A DNA stretch of 64,000 nucleotides from assembly GCF_029227915.1 (NCBI RefSeq), contig NC_079883.1, forward strand, positions 7,192,001-7,256,000. The letters run 5' to 3'. Below are positions 53,909 through 64,000 of the stretch, piece after piece. A program made the position numbers and the translations under genes. The notes beneath the pieces were generated by a model. That model saw only the letters and a list, made by a program, of their open reading frames with translations. It had not been told where the DNA came from and ran no database searches. The DNA comes from Hydractinia symbiolongicarpus. Its lineage: Eukaryota > Cnidaria > Hydrozoa > Anthoathecata > Hydractiniidae. Position 1 is the stretch's first letter; the number at the start of each line of letters is the position of its first letter.

Positions 53909-54093
53909 ATCGCTTCTCGGCCTAATGGCTAAGATCAAGTGTAGTATCTGTTCTTATCAGTTTAATATCTGGTAGGCCATTCTCTGAATGGTCAGTATAT
54001 TAATCTGATTTTTGGCCTTGGGTCATGGAGGTGGATTCATTCACGCCGTGACCACGGGTTGCCTTGGTGTTGCACTATTACCGATGGCGGCCC
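53909..54093 (+). ncRNA. U2: U2 snRNA, unit 10
   Basis: Unit 10 copy; PSE-like 9-mer at 53855-53863. Confidence 0.95.
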
Positions 54094-54285
54094 ACATAAG
54101 CAATAAAAGAATAATAGCAGTCCTCTTTCCGACGGCACTCTGCATAGTCTACGGCGGGAACAAAACGCGTACACTGGGGGAGAATACAGCCTATGCCCCG
54201 CGACACGGCAGTTTATAACACACTCAAGCCACAAGCATTAACAAACTTTGAAGGGTACCCTCATGCTACGGTGCAGTTCCAACTC

Positions 54286-54450
54286 ATACTTACCTGACGG
54301 GGAAGTAAAGACTGATCAATGAGGGTTTTCTTCCAGAGTGAGGCTCTTGCATTGCACTACGCTTGGGCTGACCTCTGCGATTACTGCAAACGTCAGTAAC
54401 TCGACCGTACAATTTCTGGTAGTGGGGGCCTGCGTCCGCGCTCGCCCCCT
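54286..54450 (+). ncRNA. U1: U1 snRNA, unit 10
   Basis: Unit 10 copy; PSE-like 9-mer at 54229-54237. Confidence 0.95.
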
Positions 54451-54777
54451 CCTTAAGTCAAAATGAATGAGCTTAGAAAAGTTGCGCGGCCAAATGTCGG
54501 TGGTGACTTAAACGCTAAGGTAAAACCTCGCTTGGCTGTTACGAAACGTGATTGCGATATAAGTCCTCGGAAGGCGGCGGAATTTTATTTTATTTGCCAT
54601 TCCGTCAGGGTTATTGGATGATCGGCAATAGATCGAGTTTGTATGCATTTGAAAGCTCTTTTTTCTCGTACTATCACCTGAAAATGTCGTAGGAAAATGT
54701 CATAGGAAACACTTTCAACAACCGCCACGTTCCTTAATTGTTATAACAAGAAATATATCACAGCAAATGAAAATGAA

Positions 54778-54897
54778 AAGCCTACGACACCGGGAGTTCC
54801 CAGGCGGTCCCCCATCCAAGTACTATCCCGGCCCGACGATGCTTAACTTCCGTGATCAGACGAGAACGGGTGTGTTCATCGTGGTATGGCCGTAGAC
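54778..54897 (-). rRNA. 5S rRNA: 5S rRNA, unit 10
   Basis: Unit 10 copy; no difference noticed. Confidence 0.97.
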
Positions 54898-55094
54898 ATT
54901 AGTAGGTGCAAATACGTGCAATTTATTTTGACGTTGTGATCAAATTTTTTTATTTAATTTCTTTGAGTTACTTAGGACAAGGCGTATGCATGGATTATCT
55001 ATTAGACTTTAAGGTTATAGTTTTGTGAAAAAAACAATGTTTTTTTAAAGATGTGTGGCTATAAAAATAGCCGTTGTTTTCTGAGTGTAGCGGT

Positions 55095-55475
55095 TTACTT
55101 CTTCTGTCCTTTGTCGTTCTTCTTTGGGAGTAAGACAGCTTGAATGTTTGGCAAAACACCACCAGCTGCAATGGTTACACCGCTCAAAAGTTTGTTTAAT
55201 TCTTCATCATTACGAACAGCCAATTGTAAATGTCTTGGAATAATCCTAGCTTTTTTGTTGTCTCTTGCTGCGTTACCAGCCAACTCCAATATCTCAGCAG
55301 ATAAATATTCCAAGACGGCTGCTAAGTAAACTGGTGCTCCAGATCCAATTCGGTTAGCATAGTGCCCTCTACGAAGGAATCTATGCACTCTACCGACTGG
55401 AAATTGAAGTCCAGCTCTTGAGGATCTTGTCTTGGCTTTAGCCTTAGCTTTTCCACCTTTTCCACGTCCAGACAT
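55095..55475 (-). CDS. H2A: Histone H2A, unit 10
   Basis: Protein identical to unit 1; stem-loop at 55057-55072. Confidence 0.97.
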   Translation of the reverse strand: MSGRGKGGKAKAKAKTRSSRAGLQFPVGRVHRFLRRGHYANRIGSGAPVYLAAVLEYLSAEILELAGNAARDNKKARIIPRHLQLAVRNDEELNKLLSGVTIAAGGVLPNIQAVLLPKKNDKGQKK

Positions 55476-55759
55476 AACTGCGATTTGATTTGTAAGTTAA
55501 TACAAAAACGTACGAATATTTAACGTAAGTGTTAACGAAATAAACTTTACTCGTTTTTTCATCATAAAAATAGGATCGAAATCATGTTTTTTTAACCAAT
55601 CATAATTAAGTATTAAACAAAAGATTTTTTTTTTAACCAATTAAATTGCGTATCGGCGTTTTCGGATCGAATTCGATCCGATTTTTTTACTTATAAACAA
55701 AAAGTTTTGACTTGCAGTTTAATGCTTATTTACAAGTTAAGTAGCAAAAATTTTTAACC

Positions 55760-56164
55760 ATGTCTGACGCAGCAGCTAAAGGAGGAAAACAGGCACCTAA
55801 AGTAGCCAAGAAAGGTGAAAAAAGAGCCGGCAAAAAAGGAGGAAAGATTGGTGGAACTGGTGAAAAGAAACGCAAGAGAAAGAGAAAGGAAAGTTATGCT
55901 ATTTACATCTACAATGTTTTGAAACAAGTTCACCCAGATGTCGGAGTTTCAAGCAAAGCTATGAGCATCATGAACTCATTTGTCAACGACATCTTTGAGC
56001 GCATTGCTTCCGAAGCTTCGCGTTTGGCTCTTCAAAACAAAAAGTCGACCATCTCTTCTCGTGAAATTCAAACCGCAGTACGTCTTCTCTTGCCTGGAGA
56101 ACTTGCAAAACACGCAGTCAGTGAAGGAACAAAAGCCGTCACAAAATACACAAGCAGCAAGTAA
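55760..56164 (+). CDS. H2B: Histone H2B, unit 10
   Basis: Protein identical to unit 1; stem-loop at 56188-56203. Confidence 0.97.
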   Translation: MSDAAAKGGKQAPKVAKKGEKRAGKKGGKIGGTGEKKRKRKRKESYAIYIYNVLKQVHPDVGVSSKAMSIMNSFVNDIFERIASEASRLALQNKKSTISSREIQTAVRLLLPGELAKHAVSEGTKAVTKYTSSK

Positions 56165-56624
56165 ACCAACGTCTACCAAACACAAACGGTCTTTTTTAAG
56201 ACCACACATCTTTAAAAAAACATTTACTTGGCGTCACTACAAGTTAACCGAAGTTAATAAAACTTCTAAATAATGTGCTTAAGAACACTAGCCTACATTT
56301 AAAATACTTCCCCATGTGTGTGTGGATTAGCTTCACTTTTCATACGTATTATTAGCTGTACTTGCAGAAAAGACAAGTACATTGATCCATGTTATTGCTT
56401 ACATTTAACTTAACCCAGCTTTTCACGGAAACACTCCCAGGCAAATTAACCCTACAAAGTATTTCTAAATTTTTTTTGTGTCATATATGACATAGTATCG
56501 TATAGCAATAAATGTAACTGTGACAAGACTTTACACATTGTGTAATTTGGAAGCGTGCACAAAGTAATGTTTTAAAAGATTTGTGGCTATAAAAATAGCC
56601 GTTTTTGTTGAGCAATGACAACGC

Positions 56625-56981
<357 letters not shown>

Positions 56982-57459
56982 TTAACAGAATTCAGACAGC
57001 TTTAAAAAGAGGCCATAAAATTACCTACTGCTCGTGGAAACACCCTAATTAACCAATAGAGTTGCGTCATTACAAAATGTTCCGAACATTTTGTACATTT
57101 TTTTAAGTAAAACTGTAGTTTTTTTAAAAATTCGTGGTCTTAATGTTTCAGTAAGGCAATAAATTTGGCATCGTTGGAATTCGCCAAACCTTCTGCTACT
57201 TACTAAAAAAAAAAAAAGTCAAAAGCTTTTGTGTATCAGAAGATACAGCCGTTTTCCCGTAGCCAAAAAACACAGATTTTATAAAAATGTTAAAGTAATG
57301 AGCGTAATGTCATTATGCAGCCAATCAGAAATTACTTTCTTAGCACCAATCAAATGGTTTGTTTTGAACCTTAGCTGTCAATCAATATGAGAAATAAAAC
57401 TTTGGCGCGATAGTGCATTTTAGACCGTCTTGTGTATCCGTACTACATCGACTTCTTAA

Positions 57460-57873
<414 letters not shown>

Positions 57874-58234
57874 GCATCTTACCAAACAAAAAACGGCTAT
57901 TTTTATAGCCACACATCCATAAAAAATATTACGGCTAGCTTTTTATATCAAACTTTGTCCTGCTTTCTGTTTAAATTTTATGCTACATAAAAATTTTATG
58001 CTACATAAAGTTTGACAATGTTAAAAATATGAAGGGCAAGAAAAGTAAAAGCAAGAAAATAAGAAATTTAAAAACGAAAATACTTAAACTTAGGGAATCT
58101 AATCTTAAATTTACTCTTTTTTAACTGTTTAAGTGACTTAAACAAGTTTAACTTTGTACCAAGATAATGTTTTTTTGTAAATGTGTGGCTATAAAAATAG
58201 CCGTTTGTTAATGTAATAGCCAGATACACACAAA

Positions 58235-58769
58235 TTATTTTTTTGCGGTCTTCTTTGCTGCCTTTTTGGGAGTCTTTTTGACCTTCTTTGCTGCAGGTTT
58301 TTTAGCAACAGGCTTCTTTGTGGGTTTCTTAGCTGCTGGTTTCTTAGCCGAGGCTTTCTTTGTGGCAGGCTTCTTTGCTGCTTTCTTTGGCGTGCTCTTC
58401 TTTGCTGGCTTCTTTTTTGGTGTACTTTTCTTTGCAGTAGGCTTCTTTGCCGTTGGCTTTTTTGCTGCGGCCTTTTTCTTAGGTTTTTCTTTTTTTACCT
58501 GACCTAGCTTGAATGATCCAGAAGCACCAGTGCCTTTAGTTTGAATCAAATCGCCTGATGTTACTCCTCGTTTAAGAGCCATTTTCAGATGATGATCTGA
58601 GTTTTCAGCAACTTTGTAATTTGCATGAATATATTTTGTAATAGCTTGGCGAGATGAACCACCGCGTTCCTTTAGGGTAGCGATAGCAGCCTTGATCATG
58701 TCCACATATTTAGGGTGATCAGCTGTCTTCTTTGCAGCAGGTTTCTTCTTGGGTGCGATTTTCTTTGGA
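58235..58769 (-). CDS. H1: Histone H1, unit 10, 5' end lost in gap
   Basis: All of H1 except the first six codons, which fall in the N run; the ATG is expected at about 58784-58786 if the sequence continued normally. Stem-loop at 58187-58202. Confidence 0.93.
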
Positions 58770-59269
58770 NNNNNNNNNNNNNNNNNNNNNNNNNNNNNNN
58801 NNNNNNNNNNNNNNNNNNNNNNNNNNNNNNNNNNNNNNNNNNNNNNNNNNNNNNNNNNNNNNNNNNNNNNNNNNNNNNNNNNNNNNNNNNNNNNNNNNNN
58901 NNNNNNNNNNNNNNNNNNNNNNNNNNNNNNNNNNNNNNNNNNNNNNNNNNNNNNNNNNNNNNNNNNNNNNNNNNNNNNNNNNNNNNNNNNNNNNNNNNNN
59001 NNNNNNNNNNNNNNNNNNNNNNNNNNNNNNNNNNNNNNNNNNNNNNNNNNNNNNNNNNNNNNNNNNNNNNNNNNNNNNNNNNNNNNNNNNNNNNNNNNNN
59101 NNNNNNNNNNNNNNNNNNNNNNNNNNNNNNNNNNNNNNNNNNNNNNNNNNNNNNNNNNNNNNNNNNNNNNNNNNNNNNNNNNNNNNNNNNNNNNNNNNNN
59201 NNNNNNNNNNNNNNNNNNNNNNNNNNNNNNNNNNNNNNNNNNNNNNNNNNNNNNNNNNNNNNNNNNNNN
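58770..59269. other. Assembly gap of 500 N
   Basis: A run of exactly 500 undetermined bases, a length typical of a scaffolding placeholder. It cuts off the first 17 bases of H1 on its left and the first 312 bases of H2A on its right. The orientation of the array reverses across it. Confidence 0.98.
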
Positions 59270-59338
59270 GGTGGTGTTTTGCCAAACATTCAAGCTGTCT
59301 TACTCCCAAAGAAGAACGACAAAGGACAGAAGAAGTAA
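59270..59338 (+). CDS. H2A: Histone H2A, C-terminal fragment at gap edge (inverted unit)
   Basis: The last 22 residues and stop of H2A ([15 protein letters not shown] onward), on the plus strand, opposite to every H2A left of the gap. The missing part lies in the N run, so this is a truncation by the assembly and not a pseudogene. Stem-loop at 59361-59376. Confidence 0.93.
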   Translation, partial: GGVLPNIQAVLLPKKNDKGQKK

Positions 59339-59535
59339 ACCGCTACACTCAGAAAACAACGGCTATTTTTATAGCCACACATCTTTAAAAAAACATTGTT
59401 TTTTTCACAAAACTATAACCTTAAAGTCTAATAGATAATCCATGCATACGCCTTGTCCTAAGTAACTCAAAGAAATTAAATAAAAAAATTTGATCACAAC
59501 GTCAAAATAAATTGCACGTATTTGCACCTACTAAT

Positions 59536-59655
59536 GTCTACGGCCATACCACGATGAACACACCCGTTCTCGTCTGATCACGGAAGTTAAGCATCGTCGG
59601 GCCGGGATAGTACTTGGATGGGGGACCGCCTGGGAACTCCCGGTGTCGTAGGCTT
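59536..59655 (+). rRNA. 5S rRNA: 5S rRNA, inverted unit
   Basis: Plus-strand copy, followed by T4 at its end. Confidence 0.97.
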
Positions 59656-59982
59656 TTCATTTTCATTTGCTGTGATATATTTCTTGTTATAACAATTAAG
59701 GAACGTGGCGGTTGTTGAAAGTGTTTCCTATGACATTTTCCTACGACATTTTCAGGTGATAGTACGAGAAAAAAGAGCTTTCAAATGCATACAAACTCGA
59801 TCTATTGCCGATCATCCAATAACCCTGACGGAATGGCAAATAAAATAAAATTCCGCCGCCTTCCGAGGACTTATATCGCAATCACGTTTCGTAACAGCCA
59901 AGCGAGGTTTTACCTTAGCGTTTAAGTCACCACCGACATTTGGCCGCGCAACTTTTCTAAGCTCATTCATTTTGACTTAAGG

Positions 59983-60147
59983 AGGGGGCGAGCGCGGACG
60001 CAGGCCCCCACTACCAGAAATTGTACGGTCGAGTTACTGACGTTTGCAGTAATCGCAGAGGTCAGCCCAAGCGTAGTGCAATGCAAGAGCCTCACTCTGG
60101 AAGAAAACCCTCATTGATCAGTCTTTACTTCCCCGTCAGGTAAGTAT
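59983..60147 (-). ncRNA. U1: U1 snRNA, inverted unit
   Basis: Minus-strand copy; the 5' end pairs as CAGGTAAGTAT on the plus strand, so it could be mistaken for a splice donor. PSE-like 9-mer at 60196-60204. Confidence 0.95.
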
Positions 60148-60339
60148 GAGTTGGAACTGCACCGTAGCATGAGGGTACCCTTCAAAGTTTGTTAATGCTT
60201 GTGGCTTGAGTGTGTTATAAACTGCCGTGTCGCGGGGCATAGGCTGTATTCTCCCCCAGTGTACGCGTTTTGTTCCCGCCGTAGACTATGCAGAGTGCCG
60301 TCGGAAAGAGGACTGCTATTATTCTTTTATTGCTTATGT

Positions 60340-60524
60340 GGGCCGCCATCGGTAATAGTGCAACACCAAGGCAACCCGTGGTCACGGCGTGAATGAATCC
60401 ACCTCCATGACCCAAGGCCAAAAATCAGATTAATATACTGACCATTCAGAGAATGGCCTACCAGATATTAAACTGATAAGAACAGATACTACACTTGATC
60501 TTAGCCATTAGGCCGAGAAGCGAT
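60340..60524 (-). ncRNA. U2: U2 snRNA, inverted unit
   Basis: Minus-strand copy; PSE-like 9-mer at 60570-60578. Confidence 0.95.
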
Positions 60525-60846
60525 AAAGAACAAGCGTTGCCATGATAGGCATCGTCCACACACCGTAACTGCTTGTGGAGCATGTCACGTTACTGTAAAG
60601 CTTACAACTGTCACCGCGTACGGATGGACGGCGACATAGTAAAAATCACGGCTGTTGATTTAGCCGTAGGATGGAGAGCGACTGTAGCGAGTGGATGGTA
60701 ACTTACATGAATGCTAACAAAGGCGACGATACTAAGTGCGTGATATTACTTTCCAATATGTCTGCGTACATTCCGTTTATCAACGCATTACGCCAGAACG
60801 TGCGCGCGCGTTACACAGTAGACCATGCAGCCGAAATGCGACAGTG

Positions 60847-60919
60847 CGACCCTGCCAGGAGTCGAACCTGGAATCCCCTGATTCGTAGTCAGATGCCTTA
60901 TCCATTGGGCCACAGGGCC
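60847..60919 (-). tRNA. tRNA-Arg-ACG: tRNA-Arg(ACG), inverted unit
   Basis: Minus-strand copy; no difference noticed. Confidence 0.96.
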
Positions 60920-61498
60920 ATGCTTATGACTTCGCCCCATCGTCATTTTGGCTTGCGCATTCGTTTTACTTACGACAGAATTCTTCGTGTTTGTAGCCAT
61001 GAAAGAAAGGGACTTCTGTGAGTGAATTTTTTTACTGTGGTCTAATAAAAAAGTCGAAACGCAGTGCCCAATATATGAATTGCTCCTAATAGCCGGAAAC
61101 AGGCCGTGTCGATGATGTAGGCCGACATACGCAACGCAAACCAAAGAACGCTTTATGAAAATCCTAACACGAGCGCGGAAGAAGCCCAAATTAACAGACT
61201 AGATGTAATGCTGAAGACCTCAAACTCCAGCAGCTTCTCTTGCAGACTATTGCGTCGTACTACAAATAAAAATTAACATGCTTTCGCATAGTCGCGGCAC
61301 CCAAAACGGACATTATACGATGTACAGAAACACACATTTCTGTTTTCGCGCCAAATCAATTCCCGGGAGTGGTACTTTTACGTCCGCATACTTCGCACCG
61401 TCTTAAATTATATCTCATTTACACGGTAATGTTTAGTATACTTCTACTGTGATAACAAGCATCGTTTATCGTTGGATTGTTGTAAGAAAACATTAAAA

Positions 61499-62050
61499 AT
61501 GAGTGAAGCAGCTTCTCCAAAGAAAATCGCACCCAAGAAGAAACCTGCTGCAAAGAAGACAGCTGATCACCCTAAATATGTGGACATGATCAAGGCTGCT
61601 ATCGCTACCCTAAAGGAACGCGGTGGTTCATCTCGCCAAGCTATTACAAAATATATTCATGCAAATTACAAAGTTGCTGAAAACTCAGATCATCATCTGA
61701 AAATGGCTCTTAAACGAGGAGTAACATCAGGCGATTTGATTCAAACTAAAGGCACTGGTGCTTCTGGATCATTCAAGCTAGGTCAGGTAAAAAAAGAAAA
61801 ACCTAAGAAAAAGGCCGCAGCAAAAAAGCCAACGGCAAAGAAGCCTACTGCAAAGAAAAGTACACCAAAAAAGAAGCCAGCAAAGAAGAGCACGCCAAAG
61901 AAAGCAGCAAAGAAGCCTGCCACAAAGAAAGCCTCGGCTAAGAAACCAGCAGCTAAGAAACCCACAAAGAAGCCTGTTGCTAAAAAACCTGCAGCAAAGA
62001 AGGTCAAAAAGACTCCCAAAAAGGCAGCAAAGAAGACCGCAAAAAAATAA
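61499..62050 (+). CDS. H1: Histone H1, inverted unit
   Basis: Full-length H1 on the plus strand with the majority sequence (K114, majority Ser codon). Stem-loop at 62083-62098. Confidence 0.96.
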   Translation: MSEAASPKKIAPKKKPAAKKTADHPKYVDMIKAAIATLKERGGSSRQAITKYIHANYKVAENSDHHLKMALKRGVTSGDLIQTKGTGASGSFKLGQVKKEKPKKKAAAKKPTAKKPTAKKSTPKKKPAKKSTPKKAAKKPATKKASAKKPAAKKPTKKPVAKKPAAKKVKKTPKKAAKKTAKK

Positions 62051-62412
62051 TTTGTGTGTATCTGGCTATTACATTAACAAACGGCTATTTTTATAGCCAC
62101 ACATTTACAAAAAAAACATTATCTTGGTACAAAGTTAAACTTGTTTAAGTCACTTAAACAGTTAAAAAAGAGTAAATTTAAGATTAGATTCCCTAAGTTT
62201 AAGTATTTTCGTTTTTAAATTTCTTATTTTCTTGCTTTTACTTTTCTTGCCCTTCATATTTTTAACATTGTCAAACTTTATGTAGCATAAAATTTTTATG
62301 TAGCATAAAATTTAAACAGAAAGCAGGACAAAGTTTGATATAAAAAGCTAGCCGTAATATTTTTTATGGATGTGTGGCTATAAAAATAGCCGTTTTTTGT
62401 TTGGTAAGATGC

Positions 62413-62826
<414 letters not shown>

Positions 62827-63304
62827 TTAAGAAGTCGATGTAGTACGGATACACAAGACGGTCTAAAATGCACTATCGCGCCAAAGTTTTATTTCTCATA
62901 TTGATTGACAGCTAAGGTTCAAAACAAACCATTTGATTGGTGCTAAGAAAGTAATTTCTGATTGGCTGCATAATGACATTACGCTCATTACTTTAACATT
63001 TTTATAAAATCTGTGTTTTTTGGCTACGGGAAAACGGCTGTATCTTCTGATACACAAAAGCTTTTGACTTTTTTTTTTTTTAGTAAGTAGCAGAAGGTTT
63101 GGCGAATTCCAACGATGCCAAATTTATTGCCTTACTGAAACATTAAGACCACGAATTTTTAAAAAAACTACAGTTTTACTTAAAAAAATGTACAAAATGT
63201 TCGGAACATTTTGTAATGACGCAACTCTATTGGTTAATTAGGGTGTTTCCACGAGCAGTAGGTAATTTTATGGCCTCTTTTTAAAGCTGTCTGAATTCTG
63301 TTAA

Positions 63305-63661
<357 letters not shown>

Positions 63662-64000
63662 GCGTTGTCATTGCTCAACAAAAACGGCTATTTTTATAGC
63701 CACAAATCTTTTAAAACATTACTTTGTGCACGCTTCCAAATTACACAATGTGTAAAGTCTTGTCACAGTTACATTTATTGCTATACGATACTATGTCATA
63801 TATGACACAAAAAAAATTTAGAAATACTTTGTAGGGTTAATTTGCCTGGGAGTGTTTCCGTGAAAAGCTGGGTTAAGTTAAATGTAAGCAATAACATGGA
63901 TCAATGTACTTGTCTTTTCTGCAAGTACAGCTAATAATACGTATGAAAAGTGAAGCTAATCCACACACACATGGGGAAGTATTTTAAATGTAGGCTAGTG

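Noticed and set aside
58235-59438. Long open frames spanning the N run
   Set aside because: They exist only because undetermined codons contain no stops.
60137-60147. CAGGTAAGTAT resembling a perfect splice donor in the inverted unit
   Set aside because: It is the reverse complement of the U1 5' end, which is complementary to splice donors by nature.

Overview
The window is a stretch of a tandem, multi-class gene array from an animal genome. Intron-less replication-dependent histone genes with the metazoan-type 3' stem-loop, plus metazoan-type U1 and U2 snRNAs and a eukaryotic 5S rRNA, make it a metazoan. The AT-rich spacers and divergent H2A/H2B and H4/H3 pairs suggest an invertebrate, possibly a cnidarian, but the species cannot be fixed from sequence alone.

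The repeat unit is 5852 bp. Taking the unit from just upstream of one H1 start to the next H1 start, it holds: H1 promoter, tRNA-Arg(ACG) (+), U2 snRNA (+), U1 snRNA (+), 5S rRNA (-), H2A (-), H2B (+), H4 (-), H3 (+), H1 (-). Bases 1-268 are the 5' end of an H1 gene of the preceding unit. Ten units follow: 269-6120, 6121-11972, 11973-17824, 17825-23676, 23677-29528, 29529-35381 (5853 bp, 1-bp insertion), 35382-41230 (5849 bp, 3-bp deletion), 41231-47082, 47083-52934 and 52935 up to an assembly gap. The gap is exactly 500 N (58770-59269). After it the array continues in reverse-complement orientation: H2A C-terminus (+), 5S (+), U1 (-), U2 (-), tRNA-Arg (-), H1 (+), H3 (-), H4 (+), running off the window in the H4-H2B spacer.

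The genes serve one logical purpose: mass production of chromatin and core RNA parts. The five histones make the nucleosome and linker histone in S phase. 5S rRNA feeds ribosomes, U1 and U2 feed the spliceosome, and tRNA-Arg(ACG) decodes CGN codons, an arginine box that histone mRNAs use (CGT is frequent here). Pol II histone, Pol II snRNA and Pol III genes are thus interleaved within 5.9 kb. All five histone mRNAs end in a 6-bp stem with a UUUU loop (GGCUAU/AUAGCC in H1, H2A, H3 and H4; GGUCUU/AAGACC in H2B), followed by an A-rich downstream element.

The copies are nearly identical. By eye I found only seven differences: 347, 4820, 11632 (H1 K114R), 17387, 32528 (H2B frameshift), 38710/38711 and 49778. 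The most notable are the broken H2B in unit 6, the orientation flip at the gap, shared PSE-like and 3'-box-like elements of U1 and U2, unusual snRNA protein-binding loops, and palindromes in the histone promoters.
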